The notes: generated by a model not told the origin, from the letters alone. Shown: positions 22,749-35,600, numbered from the stretch's first letter. The stretch is DNA of 64,000 bases from Hemileia vastatrix (GCA_030280995.1 JASXTE010000012.1:10334001-10398000); one strand, 5' to 3'. Translations and numbers: made by a program.

Positions 22749-22753
22749 GTTAT

Positions 22754-23600
22754 AAAGCTTCAAGATTTTGTGTTTGAGCTTCTTCCAGAAAGTTTCTATG
22801 GTATTCAGTTCAGGTGATTGTAGAGGGCAATCTTTAATATTATACCATTTAAAAGTTTATCAGAAGTTGTGAGAAATATTCTCCTTGTGAACTGGTGCAT
22901 TATTTTCCATCACAAAAAGTTTATTGTTGCTGTCAAACTCTTTGAGCCAGGGGATGAGGACTCAGGAGTATACATTTTCAATGAAATAGATTTCTGTGAA
23001 TTGTTTTGCATGTAAGAACACAAAGGGGAACTTGGAGGTTATGAAAAAGTGCCCCAGATTATTATTAATGAGTGCCCATGTTTAAAAGAGGATTGAAGAC
23101 AATTTGGATGAAACTTTTTGGTTTTTTTTATGCCAGACATTTTTGTGACGACCTCATCCCTACTAAAATATTTGACAAGAAGGTTCATAGGGTTTCTTGT
23201 GGTGAAGTTATATTGTATTTGAAATCATGTCTAATTTATAACTCAATGCTATTTGTATAGCCCATGTTTTGGTATCTTCATTACCTGGGATACCAGAGTG
23301 GATGGGGCTTTATTCAATAAGAAAAATTGTGGGAGACATTGATTTCTGAAGGACTTTGATTTGGTTTATGGTTCATATCAGTTAATAAGTTTCAGGGAAT
23401 ACTTAAAGAGGAGATGTAAAGTGATGGAAAAGATATAGGTTATCTAATAAGATGAAGACTGAACTGAAGTTCCTAGAAATAGAGTTGGAGGTAACCATTT
23501 TCAGCTCTAAGCGGGTGCAGAAGAGCTTGGCTTCTAAAATGGAGCATTCCTCTGCTTCCCTGGGAAGAATATAAAAGAATCCACATCTGTGTTAAGAAAA
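22754..23600 (-). pseudogene. Tc1/mariner transposase relic, main fragment
   Basis: Minus-strand translation gives the end of a Tc1/mariner DDE domain in pieces: KKTKKFHPNCLQSSFKHG and LIIIWGTF near 23150-23030, then FDSNNKLFVMENNAPVHKEN near 22940-22885 (the N of ENNAP replaces the expected Asp), and SPELNTIETFWKKLKHKIL near 22825-22765 (the DDE Asp/Glu region). Transposases of this type cut at TA. Frameshifts and stops are frequent. The frame runs into the GTTAT duplication of element A and resumes at 4577. Confidence 0.75.
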
Positions 23601-25244
23601 AAGTTTGGTATACATATTCCACCAACTCACAAGAATATTTTGTGGCATATTTCTTGAAACAGAAGAAAAATCAGTGATCAAAAGACAGAGGAAGGTTTAA
23701 AGTCCAGAAAAGATTCCTTCCTAGAGTTTTATGTTTTTTTAGAGAAAAAAGTGTAACAAAGCACAGAAGATGAGGTCTGTCTTCTCAGATTTAGAAACTA
23801 GTTTTTCCATGTAGGTCATACTTTTAAAGTTAATTATGATTATTTGAAGTGAAGATATTTGATGGTAGAATTGAGTTTATGCTATGTTTCACAGCAAGTG
23901 ATGTATAAAGTGTGCTTTTACCCACCAGGATGTTCCTCATTCCTACCAAAGAGAGAAGTAGTACAGGCTATCAAAACTCAAAATAGAAACCTTTTTCAAC
24001 TATTTCTGAATTTTAAAATCTAACTGCTCCCAAATCTAAAGGTAGATCCTGGGATGATCCTCCTTATAAATCTGAAGGTAACCCAGCACACTTCAATGCC
24101 ATCTTAAGAGGTGAACCACTATATAAAATGGTCCAAGAAATCCAAAACTTTTTCAAGAATTGTGCAATCTTGTTAGATGATGGATCCAATTTTAATTCCT
24201 AGTCATTGAATTTGGAACAAACACTTTTCATTTTCCTTCTAAACAAAAAATACCTAAATTTTTTTATTCATAAAATTTTTTTTGATCCAACAATAGACAA
24301 AAAGGCATTTGAAAATTTTGTAAAATATATTTCAGAGGTTCACACAAGGGCTATTTCAAAAATTAAACCAGCTTAAAATGCATATATGTTTCTTGTTGAA
24401 AAATATAATTTGTTTTCTTGGGACTTGATTTTATTGACACAGAGGATGAATATTTTCTCAAAAGTTGGTAAAGTATGTATACTGAAAAATATTGTCAAAA
24501 GGTGTGATATATTCCCTTAGTAAATAGAGTGGTAGTGACTCTTTATTATTTATATTTATAATTCCAACTCATCCTGAGCTTTATATATATATATTCACTA
24601 TAGTACTTCCACAACTTAACCCATGCTCTGCATGTGATTCAATGTAGAATCAGAATATGTAACCCATTCTATGTGTGGTATTTAGGGTGAAATTAAAATT
24701 GCTTATGGGAAATTTTGCATGCGACTTGGGCTTTTCCCAAATGACTTAAAACCCTTTGTATTAAATGTGGAGTGATTTGGTGTTAGGTCAAAAACCAAAA
24801 AATACTTTACTAACTCATTCCGCATTTGCTGCTCAATCAGACTTCAGTAGCTTGTTTTTTTTTAGTCATTAATTTAATTTAGCAATTTTTTGAATTCAAT
24901 ACAGCCTGATTTGGTAAGTCATAAATCCTCATGTCACTTTTTCAAACCATCAATTATCTACTTGAGCCAGACACACTTCATTACTTACTTATCAGTTTTT
25001 TCATTCTCACTTCACATCAAATCAGTCACTAAACTTCACCAATATATTGTGACCTTCTGCCACACCCTCAAAATGACCCCACAATCTCAAGTGAAGAAAT
25101 AAATAAAATTGATTTTATGAATGTTTTCTTTTTTAATGTGATTTAGAATATATGTACATAAAACTAGTTCAAAAATGCTTGCAGGATTCATGCCTCTTAT
25201 CTCCTACAAAAATTGATCTTAAATTATGTTTTTGAAAGTAGATG
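23601..25244. other. Unrecognised region, possible eroded coding sequence
   Basis: Around 24020-24360 the plus strand reads as a plausible eroded protein (SKGRSWDDPPYKSEG, then HFNAILRGEPLYKMVQEIQN) with stops after it. I do not recognise it and see no flanking repeat. The rest is AT-rich without features. Confidence 0.3.
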
Positions 25245-25457
25245 TACCAGAAAAAAAACATGCGCACCTGATAGCAGGTGCCTCTCCCTATATTTGACTT
25301 AACTCAATTTAAGTTCAGCGTTAATTCTTCTTGAAAGACTGTCCACTAAACAATTAGCACACTAACTTGCACAACATCAAATTAAATTTACTCTTAAATC
25401 AAAACTGAATATAGGGATAGACACCTGTTAGCAGGTGCCACTTAATTTTTTGCAGTG
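25245..25457. mobile_element. CACTA-like MITE (213 bp)
   Basis: Terminal inverted repeats: left TACCAGAAAAAAAACATGCG and right (reverse strand) CACTGCAAAAAATTAAGTGG. Each leads into an 18-bp palindrome, GCACCTGATAGCAGGTGC on the left and CACCTGTTAGCAGGTG on the right, and then CCCTATATT. The flanks ATG and ATA are compatible with a 3-bp duplication carrying one change. It belongs to the same family as 27478-27688 and the 55-bp element at 43275-43329. Non-coding. Confidence 0.75.
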
Positions 25458-27477
25458 ATAAGAGATAGAAATCCAGCAGAATTTTTAAAATTTACTGTAA
25501 ATTTTTCGGAAAAAGTTTTTTTTCACCCCTTAATTCTTTCTCAATCTTACTTTTCTTTATCTTTACAAAAAAAAACCACCATATTTCCAACACCTTCACT
25601 CCTTCTCCTCTATTCTGACTCCATTACATCTCAGCTATAATTAAGTTGGTTTGTTTTTATTATCTCATTAGCAAATATTTTTCATTCTTTTAAAATTATA
25701 GTTGTTTTATCAATTTGCCCCAATATCTTAGCCCACCTCAAGACCCTGAAATTAGGAAAATGGCACTAAAATGAAGGTCTTCATCATCAGGACGTTTATC
25801 TAGAGATAAAATTTTTCAAAGATTACACGCCAAAAGCACCTCCTTTTCCAATATTTTTTTCTCTAACCTTTCTTATTTTTGATTAAAGTAAAACAATCAA
25901 AATTGTGATTCAACATGGATGCCTCAGAAATCAACCCAAGCAAGAATTTTTTAAATTGGTACTCATCCTCATATCCAACTCATGCCTCTCCTCTAATATT
26001 TTCAAGGAAATGATTTTGTCAATTTTGAGACAAATTTAAGCTTTAATTTATGTTTCTGGGTATCTTATACAGTGGTTACCACTTAGAAAAAATAGTGTTT
26101 GTCTCTTTTTTATAAAAATTATTATTCTATCTTATTGGGGCTCTGTAATGGCATTACTAAAACATGTTGAGACTACTGTGTTCTGTTTTTAAGAATCATA
26201 TATGTAAAAAAAACCAATAAATCCAAAAAATGTGACTAGGATTGTTGCATTTTTAGATTCATATTTATTTTCTTGAGGCTCTAGTTAATTATGAAATAAA
26301 TTTGAAATAAAACCCAAGTGGTAGTATGAGAGCAGTAAAAAAATTATGGCACTGAAAAAATATGTTACAGGGTACTTTAAAGTGGGGGGAAAAAATGAAT
26401 GGCCACTTTTTTTGGAGTACTCTTAAATGTTTCACACAGCCATATGATGTAGATCTTCATGTTCACTCTATGGACTTGGTGGATCTCAAATATAATCTCA
26501 GAATTTCATCTCAAAAGAATGTTTCTTTACACTCTTGATACTTCAAAAATATTTTTTTTCAATTTTCAAACCAGAGAGCTCATCATAATGGGCCCCTAAG
26601 AATCTGAAAGCCCTATCTTCATCTTGAGAATTTGTCAAAAAAAATGAAAAAAGGGAAAAAAAACTATTTTTTGTCATTATACATTTAGTCAGAATGAAAC
26701 AATAATAAATAAACTTTAAAAAAGTAAAGGATCTAATTAAAGTCAACCAAGATTTTAAAAGATTAAAAATTAAAAAATATTTACTTGATGAGTTTTATGA
26801 AGCCAAAAAGACAAAAAAAAAGAAAGAAAAAAATTAAAAAGTCAGTTTTCAGGTCAGTGATGATAACATTGAAACTGGTCAAAACATAACTTGTAACAAA
26901 TCAAACATATGGAGAAAAGAACAAAATATTATAAAATTCAAATAAAGAAATAAATGATGCGTATTGAGTCCATTTAGATGGGTCAGTCAAGGGTAATGTT
27001 TTGCATCAGTTGGCTGGAGATTCCCTCTAGAGAGGTGAAATTTTAACTATTTTTGTCACATGAATTCAAATAATTCAGGTTATGATTTCAATATAGATTT
27101 ATTGTTTTTTTAATGTTTTTCTTTTGATCTGTGCCTTCCATTAAGGGGTGAAAGGTCATTTTCTACTTCTGGAAACTGTGATTGATGATCCAAAGTGGCA
27201 AAAAAAATATTTTTTTGTTTGAATCAAGTTTGCTAAAAACACAAAGAAATGAAGAAGAGAAATATTTGAGATAAAATATGGAAAGGTGAAGGGCCATTGG
27301 GGGGAGTATTGAGCATATTGGAGCTTTAGTGGTCATAAGAGAGAAAGATGAATAGAAGCAATATTGAAAAAGGAGGTACTGCTATCGTGTACTCTGTGAC
27401 AAATAATATCTCCAGATAAGAACCCAGGTGATGAAAATCTTCATTTAAGTTTCAATTTTCTTAAGTTCAGGCTCTTG
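25458..27477. other. AT-rich spacer, nothing recognised
   Basis: No ORF with recognisable content; only the short frame at 26543-26746 (minus). No repeat structure was seen apart from simple A/T runs. Confidence 0.4.
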
Positions 27478-27688
27478 AACCACAAAAAATTACCTGGAAC
27501 CTGCTAGCAGGTGCAAATCCCTCAATTCACTTGTGACACAGGAATAACTCAGATTTGATGCCACACACACTTGCATGCTCAGTGTTAAGTGCACAGTATT
27601 TCCAGAAGAATAAAACCTGAGCTAAAAATGAATTAAGTTAAATATAGGAATTGGAATCTTTGATCAGGTGCCTACATTTTTTCTGGTG
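27478..27688. mobile_element. CACTA-like MITE (211 bp)
   Basis: Flanked by the 3-bp duplication TTG (27475-27477 and 27689-27691). The left end AACCACAAAAAATTACC and right end (reverse strand) CACCAGAAAAAATGTAGG are inverted repeats leading into the palindrome CCTGCTAGCAGG on the left and a diverged version on the right. Same family and near-identical length as 25245-25457. No coding capacity. Confidence 0.8.
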
Positions 27689-28261
27689 TTGAGCTGGGCT
27701 AGGATATATGGTAAAAATGAAAAACCACTATAGTTTTTTAAGAATAATAAATAAGAAATAATGAGATAAAAGAAAAAAACTAACTTAATGATAAATGAGA
27801 TTTAAAAGATTCAGAATAGACAAAAATGAGTGCTGGTATTGGAAAGATGGTGGTTAAATGGTTTAAAGAGGCAAACACATAAAATAAGATGGAATTATTA
27901 GGTGGTAAAAATCTGTTGCTTCCCACTTTACATAAAATGAAATACCCAAAATTCCACACAGAGTGCCTCTGTACTACAACCTAATACTTAAGGAATGTAA
28001 AAATGGAAGTGATGAATATTATATGTACAGTAGGAGGACATGTATTCTGTCCACTTTATATGCATAATTGTAATTTTTGTAATTTTTCTTCATTCTCTTA
28101 TAAAACTACCAACAATGATACCCCCACCAAAAATCATTCTTTGGATCTCTGAGATCTACTTTATCATCAGGCAAGTACATTAGATACATCTTTAAACATT
28201 TTAAACATTTTTTTCTTTAAATTTTTCCTATTTTTTTACTACTTTTAGAGTCCTAAGATTG

Positions 28262-28492
28262 CCTGTATCTCTCAAAAGAAGCAGCTCAACCCAGGCCAAA
28301 GAGGCCTAGTCACAGTAATGGCTTTCTCCAGTTCAAATGCAACCCTAATTTCCAGCCATTTAAAGATCCGTAAAACCACTTTCCACCAAATGATTGAAAA
28401 TTACCAAAAAAATGGGATACTTGAGAGTTTTCCAAAGCCAGGTTGTCCCTACAAAACTACACTGAGAGACATGCAATAAATTTCAAGAAAAC
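28262..28492 (+). pseudogene. Tc1/mariner transposase relic, N-terminal part
   Basis: Reads QLNPGQRGLVTVMAFSSSN, then a helix-turn-helix-like stretch ending MIENYQKNGILESFPKPGCP and YKTTLRD, the usual N-terminal DNA-binding region of Tc1-type transposases ending in a GRP-like hook (here PGCP). Element B interrupts it after ISRK. Removing B and one AAAAC copy restores the frame into 37227, showing insertion into this gene. One TAA lies just before the break. Confidence 0.75.
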
Positions 28493-29298
28493 TGTCAGCC
28501 AGGCTACTAGACTTACCCAGTGAAATAATTAATTATTTACTGGATGAAGCCGCACCTTATCATTTTAATTATTATTTAATTATAATTTAGTTACATTAAA
28601 ATTAGTTATAATAAATTAACTAATTACAGAATGATAAAATTAAATAAATAATTAAAATTAAAATATAAAATTGTCCTTTATATTTTTCTCTAACACTGTG
28701 CTCATTTGACAGGTTGGAAAAAATAAAAATTTATATTAAAAAATAGATATTAAGTTAAAATAAGATTTTAACATTCAAATAGTATTAAATATATACAAAA
28801 AATTCAAATTTCTTATTTAGAATTGACTTCTACAGTAAATATTAAATAAATTGATGTATTTCTGACATACTCTGTAAATACATCTTTTTGAAGCCTTCTT
28901 TTTAGAATAACTTTATTATTTGAAAATACTCCTTCTAGAATATTCTTTTTTCTCTCTCATACTACTGTTTTTAGAATTTAATTGCCGTGCTTTGTCTCTC
29001 CTTTGCCTATATAAGGGCCCTCTTTTTGTTGTCTTTTAATCATTCCTTTACTACATTACTTTATTACAACAATAACAAATCAAAAACTTATTCTTATAAT
29101 CTATACCATTAGTATTTACAATACGTAACTCTAATATATAATTTATATCGATATTTTAATCATACCTCTTTAAATTGAGTAAAATAATCATCCTTGATTT
29201 AAGAGATACGTACAAATTTGTTGAGAGTCCATTTAACCCTTTAAAATCCTTATAAAAACTTCATATCAAGACTTCTAGACCAAAAGCGCACCTTGACA
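28493..29298 (+). repeat. 5' LTR of element B
   Basis: 806 bp, TGTCAGCCAGG...GCACCTTGACA. A TATA box TATATAAG lies at 29008-29015, in the context GCCTATATAAGGGCC, shared with LTR A. Transcription would start shortly after, near the poly-pyrimidine and TTACTACATTAC stretch. Confidence 0.95.
29008..29015 (+). promoter_or_regulatory. TATA box in LTR of element B
   Basis: TATATAAG followed by GGCCC. The same box is in the 3' LTR at 36931-36938, and a one-base variant (TATAAAAGGGCC) is in both LTRs of element A. Conservation of this core between otherwise different LTRs supports promoter function. Confidence 0.7.
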
Positions 29299-29300
29299 AT

Positions 29301-29313
29301 TGGGAAACTTTCC
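29301..29313 (+). promoter_or_regulatory. Putative primer-binding site of element B
   Basis: After LTR end GACA and the two bases AT comes TGGGAAACTTTCC, three changes from TGGGGACCTTTCC at the same place in elements A and C. Such drift in the youngest element suggests this copy was reverse transcribed from a variant template or mutated later. Confidence 0.6.
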
Positions 29314-30359
29314 AAAATATCAACAGCGCAACATTAATTGAGGCATAATCGAGGGGACCATCGTTGTACAAGTACCTGTAAAGGACGAGAGAAGGTGAGA
29401 AAACGACGAACGTCATAGGTCACGTGACAAAAGTTTTTGCTGCAAACAGGAATCGAACCGCGCTCCAAAACTTAGGTTCATATACTGACTAAACGTTGTA
29501 TATATCGTGGTAATTATTGTTATTACTATTTGTGGGTCACTCTTTACTCTTCATTTGCTACGTATTTCCTTTTACTCAGCACTCTGTAAGTGGCATTAAT
29601 TTGCTCATTTTGCAGGGGGAGGTGTCTGGTAATTGGAATTTATTTTTATTATTATATTTTTTTTATTTTTCCTGGTTGACCATAATAAAGCAATAACTGT
29701 TCTTTGTCCCAGAAGTAATAAAATAATTATATTTTAATATTAATTATTATAATTTTTCAGTTGACAATTGTCCTGATTAATTTAAATTGTAATTGTTCCA
29801 GTTGACAAATTGTCCTGACAATAATATTTTTTTTAATTAAATAAATAGTTCATATTTAATTACTTCAGTTGACTATGAGTCCTGGTAGTTCAATAAATTT
29901 TTTTAATTAATAAAACTCATATTTAATTACTTCAGTTGACATTAAGTCCTGGTAGTTAAGTGATCAGTTTAATAAAATTTTAAAATAAAAAATTTATATT
30001 TAATTACTTCAGTTGACATTAGGTCCTGGTAGTTAAGTTATCAGTTTAATAAAATTTTTTTAAATTAATAAAGTTTCATATTTGATTACTTCAGTTGACA
30101 ATAAGTCCCGGTAATAAATTAGTTGATTTAAATCCTGAAAATAAATCATTATTAATAAAAATTTTAATTTATTTCTACAGTTGATTATATTATAATCCTG
30201 GTTTTAAATTTTTTTTTACTAATAAATTAATTTTATTTAAGTTGATTTTTATCCTAAAAAGATTTTTTTATTATTTTTATTTTATTTCTGTTAAATAAAA
30301 ATTAAAAATAAAAGACTAATTAATTTGACTCTTTTTTTTCATTTCAGTTAAATCTTAAA
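29314..30359. other. Leader of element B with repeated CAGTTGAC units
   Basis: About 1 kb without a coding frame. From roughly 29755 to 30250 it contains about eight imperfect repeats built around TTCAGTTGACAWTRAGTCCT followed by A/T-rich spacer (clear copies near 29808, 29870, 29932, 30008 and 30088). Repeated motifs between primer site and Gag could serve in RNA packaging or translation. No tRNA or other RNA gene was seen. Confidence 0.6.
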
Positions 30360-30971
30360 ATGACTGACCAAAGTGGTTTTGCTGCACGTGAAGAAGAACT
30401 AGACTTAATTGATTATGATGAGCCTACTTCTGTAAGTTCTCCTTTAATAAGAAGAATTTCTCAAACTAATAAATCCTTGCCCCAAACAGGATGTAGAAAT
30501 GGAAGAAGTAGAAATCCTAGTGGACACAACTCAGGATCAGAAGCCCATGATAAACCCACCAGAAGAGCTTCCAAAAGGCTTCAGGATAAAAAAGATGCCG
30601 TTGTCTCAGCAGGTAAAGAATCTGTCTACTCACATAAAGGAGTTAAGGACAGACAGCTTGAGACTAAAGGTAAGGGTAGATGCCTTGGAAGAAAAGGTGA
30701 GAAGAACAGATACTTTTCTCCAAGAGAAGAAGAAACCTCTTCCTCCTAGTGATCAACAACAATTGGCTCCCCAGTCCCAAGAGAAGGTGGAAGTGTCCAA
30801 GTGGCGGTGGGACTGGCTCAACACTCAGTGGGACTACTTGGCTCAAAACCAGCATCAGTTACCTCAGGTAGGTCTATCAAGGCCCACCCAGGTCAACCCC
30901 ACTCCTCCCCACCCTTATCAAGGAGGCAAAAGAAGAAGGAAGCCCAATATGGTGATACCCAGCAAACCCTG
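30360..30971 (+). CDS. Element B ORF1, two exons (small coiled-coil basic protein)
   Basis: Exon 1 is 30360-30431 (24 codons, acidic: EEELDLIDYDEPTS). The intron is 30432-30489 (58 nt): GTAAGT donor, ACTAAT branch region, CAAACAG acceptor. Exon 2 begins in phase at 30490 with DVEM. It encodes ELPKGFRIKKMPLSQQ, a predicted coiled coil, WRWDWL, HPYQGGKRRRK and PSKPW, ending at 30971 where GTACGT follows. Length to the Trp is about 185 residues. If no second splice occurs the frame runs on to 31059. Motif order equals A and C. The alternative (gag) frame is open across most of it but has TAG-TGA at 30747-30752. Confidence 0.7.
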
Positions 30972-31042
30972 GTACGTCCCACTATTGATTCTCAAGTGCC
31001 TTTTCTTGTGGCTGACTCTGTTCCTTCATGTAAATCTGGAAG

Positions 31043-32680
31043 GCAAGATGAAACTTTGAGACCTATAGAGGCTGGGAATAGTAAAAAGATATCTCATGTA
31101 TCTAATCCATTACTTTTAATTGCTACCTCAATGATTAACCCTGATATGGCTGTGATTGATGAAACTCTTGACCCTGAGTTCTATGAGATTCTGGAAAGTT
31201 ACTCAGTTTCCTTATTGAGAAACACTCCAGATGTAGCAAGAATTAATGATGAGCACTTGAGAGATATTATTTCCAAGCAAAATCATATAATGAACAATAT
31301 GCAATTGACTCAGAGATATAATAGTTTTTTAACTGATCAGGGTTATCAAGCATTAAGATGTGAAGCACAGAGAGTCTCTGATGAATTGTCACATTACAAA
31401 GCAACCCATGAAAAGAAAGTTGCTTTATGGCAAAATATAAAAAATGATTTGTCTAAACTAAAAGATACTGTATCCGCCTGTTGCCAGGAGGTAGAGATAG
31501 ATAAGATAAATCTGAAAAGATTGAATGACCATTTGTCATCTTTTCAACATAAAAATCAATTATCTTTTGCAACTATCAATGAGAGTTTATCTAGTCTTCC
31601 AAGAATGAAAACAAGACTAACAACCATTGAAGAAAAATTGAACTCATTGTTAAATGACCAAAAATATTCTGACATTTCTGTGAAGGAACATATAGTGCAG
31701 GATGCTCAAATAGTACCTGTGGCTAGTTCATCTAAAATAAAAATAGATCCAGAAATACCTTTTGATAACACTGAGTTTCCATCAAAAACTGATGATGCAC
31801 CAGGATCTGCAACAGAAGGCTTAAAAAATGAGATTTCAGCCCAATTAGAGAAATTACAGCTGCTTCTTACTCAGAAACAAGCTAGTACTAAGGAGACTCC
31901 TTCAAATCAAAAGAATTGGCCAAAAATTGACCAGTACCCAACATTTGATGGTGACTCTTCCTCTGATTGGCAACAATTTATTTTCAGAATTGATAACTTA
32001 AAAAATTCTTACAAACTCCCAGATGAGGAAATTGTGTCCAAATTAATTTCTTTATTTACTAATGTTGCCCTGATGTGGTATGAATCTGTTCTCCTGGATG
32101 GGAATGACTACTCATGGGAGGATTGGAAGAAATTAATTAAAGCACAATTTGGTGGCTCCAAGTTCAGAATGGCTCAAAAAAGGCAGTATGAGGAAACTAG
32201 ATATAGCTCTTCTACTGATAAACCTATTGAGTTTTTAATGAAACTTGTAAAAATCTTAAGGGCAATGGACCCAAATATGGAGTTTGACTTATGGAAGGAC
32301 AGGATCCTCTATAAATTACCAATGTCTCTGAGAGACTTGATAGTGGCTAGGACTGAGTTCTCCAAAGAACCCTCTTCTTTCATTAATACTTGTAATGAGA
32401 TACTTCTAAACAATAAGTGTGATGCCAGAAGATTCATTCCTAGGACCCCTTTGGAGAAACCCTCCACTTACCAACAGAAACCTCTGTAAAAGGTTGGTAA
32501 ACCTTCTGCCCCTGTTGCACCAAGGAAGTATGCAACAAACACTTGCTTCAAGTGCAACAAGCCTTGGCAGAAAGGCCATGTTTGTGACAATAAGATAAAT
32601 CTTGTAGAACAAACAGAGGAGCATGCTGATGACACAGTGGCACTGGATGATACATCAAGTGATTGTGCCAGCAATATTTC
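31043..32680 (+). pseudogene. Element B Gag (coiled coil, capsid, zinc knuckle)
   Basis: In the gag frame, the region from about 31060 holds a Ser/Ile-rich part and heptad-patterned stretches (about 31290-31660). The capsid-like domain follows (NWPKIDQYPTFDGDSSSDWQ at about 31915, SYKLPDEEIVSKLISLF, LMWYESVLLDG, to about 32400). A TAA lies at 32487, then the knuckle CFKCNKPWQKGHVC near 32544. Gag forms the particle and packages the RNA. It is continuous with protease apart from that stop. Confidence 0.85.
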
Positions 32681-35600
32681 ATATGAATCTCAACAAGAAA
32701 TCTTGATGCTGGAAGAGGATATTCATTATTTAAATACTATTGACATTGATAATAATGCTTTATCTACAGTTGAAGATGCTGAGATCATAAAGAACATTGA
32801 GGATAGCTCAATTATTATTGCCCCTCTTAAGGCACCAGTCTTGATCAATGGAACCAGCATTGAAGTTGTTCTGGATTCTGGAGCTGGAGGAAGTGTAGTA
32901 TCTGAAAGAGCACTTGCTTCAGTAGATCAAGACTATAAATCTAAACTGATGCTTATCATTTCTGAAAATTGGAGAGGGTATGGCTCTGTTTTGTCCCCCA
33001 TTGGTAAATTCAAAGCCACAGTGTTTTTTAAATATAACCATGGTTTTGTAAGAGCAATTTGTGATTTTGTTGTCATGAAAAATGATAACTTGAGCAATTG
33101 GTTTATTGTAGGAAATGATATTTTAACCAAGTATGGCATAAAATTGGATCCTTCAAACCAATGTTTCACAATGGGGATAAGTGGGAAGAGAAAATTTAAG
33201 ATTTCCTCCCCTAAAAAATTAGTAAAACCAGAATTGAACACATGTAATTCTGTGGTTCAATATAAAGGAAGATCTACAAAGGAAATGCATGCCCTTATGT
33301 CTGAAATTGACAATGCTTCCTTTGGAGAACAACTTTCTGGTGAGGATAAAGATTCCATCATTAACTTGATAAAATCTTTTCCTATGGCCTTTGCTCATGG
33401 GTCACATGAGCTGGGATTAGTTAAAGAGGAAATTAAACTTTCATTGTCTTGCCCATTAACTGATATACCACCTAGTTTAAAGAAGAAGCCTTATCCTGCT
33501 TCTCCCACAAAGAGAAAAGATATTGAAGACAATATCTCTACCCTTTTAAAAATGAATATTATTGAAAAGGTAGTTGAAACACCTAAATATTGTGTTATCT
33601 CACCTGTCCTAATTTCTTATGAGAAAGATAAAGCCAGATTATGTGGTGATTATAGAGCACTAAACACTTATACTGTTGATGATATCTACCCTTTGCCTAG
33701 AATCAGCTCTATACATGCTACTTTACAGGGTGCTAAATATATTGGCTGTTTGGATGGTAATAAAGGATATCACCAGGTACCTGTTGAGAAAAATTCTCAG
33801 AACTTTCTGATGATTGCCACTCATATGGGTATTTATAAGTATATTAGGATGCCATTTGGCCCTAAAAATGCCCCTTCAGTTTTCCAAAAAGTAATGGATA
33901 ACACATTCCATCAAGAAATAATTGAAGGATGGCTGATGGTTTATATTGATGATATCATTATATTCTCAAAAACATTTGAGGACCATCTTAAACACCTGTG
34001 TAAAGTATTCCAGAAAATGGATGAAATAAATATGACACTTGCTTTGAAGAAATGTAAATTTGGTTTCCATTCTTTAAAAGTTCTTGGTCATGTTGTTTCA
34101 GGCTTACAGATATGTGTTGACCAGAACAAAGTGGCAGCCATTCAACAGGTGAAGGCTCCTACAACAGTGAGAGAGCTCCAAAGTTTTTTGGGAATGTGTG
34201 GATACTATAGACAGTATATTAAAAATTACCAAGTCATAGCTTTACCCCTTACCCGATTAACTAGAAAGGATGTTGCTTTTGTCTGGAATAGTGAAAGACA
34301 AAGAGCCTTTGACACTATGAAACACTGTTTGATGTCAGCACCAATTCTTGCTTTACCTGACTTTGATCAACCATTTGTTTTGTACACTGATGCCAGTTTC
34401 ATTGGTCTTGGTGCTGCCCTCCATCAAAAACAAGTGATAAATGATAAAGTTTCAGAAGTAGTAATTTGTTATATTTCAAGAACCTTGAGAAATAGGGAAT
34501 TGAAATATGGTGTTACTCAATTAGAGTGTTTAGCTGTAGTATGGGCTCTAGAAAAGCTTCATTATTACCTAGATGACCAGAAATTTGAACTTGTCACTGA
34601 CTGCAGTGCAGTTAAATCCCTTTTAAACTTGAAAACACCTAACAGACATATGTTCAGATGGCAGATGGCTGTTCAAGAGTACAGAGGGAGAATGACAATT
34701 ATTCATAGGGCTGGTATTGTTCACTCAAATGTGGATATGTTATCAAGGTTACCTTTACCAAATGATGACTCTAATCCTGCTTATGATCCTGAGGATAAAA
34801 TTATTCATATTCATGGGATATATGTGGTTGATATGGAGGAAGAGCTATTACAGCTTATTCTGGAATCATATAATAAGGACACTGACTTGAAAAAGTTATG
34901 CACCATATTAAATGATCCAAAGAATGCTACAATACAAGCATTAATTAAAACCCTTCCACCAAAGTACCAAAAAGCTTTGTGAAAAGGTAAATTTTCAATT
35001 GATGAAGGATATCTATATTATAGAAGAAAGTTGAGTAATGTTATTGTTATTCCTCCTTCTATGAAAGAAATCATCTTGAAAATTTGTCATTATGACATAT
35101 TAGCTGGACATTTTGATCTTGAAAAAACAATGATCAGAATTAAGAACACTGCTTGGTGGGCTAATATGTCTGAAGACACAAAATTATATGTTGAATCTTG
35201 TGATTCTTGCAAAAAATCAAAAAGATTAACTGGTAAAAGAGCAGGATTAATGCAACATATTGAACCTCCTGATGCTCCATGGCAAATAATAAACATGGAT
35301 TTTGTAACAGGATTACCTATTTCTGGTAAAGACAGTTATAACTCTTGTTGGGTTATTGTGGACAAATTCACAAAAATGTGTAAATTTATCCCTACGCACA
35401 AGGATGTTTCCACTAAAGAATTAGCTTTCTTATGGTGGTCTCATATGTTTAATACTGCTGGTTTTCCTAAAGCCATAATCTCTGACAGAGACCCTAAATT
35501 TACTTCTGAATTTTGGATGTCTCTGATGGATGTTTGTGGTTGTGATCTGAAACTTTCTACTGCCCATCACCCTCAGACTGATGGTTTAGCTGAAAGAATG

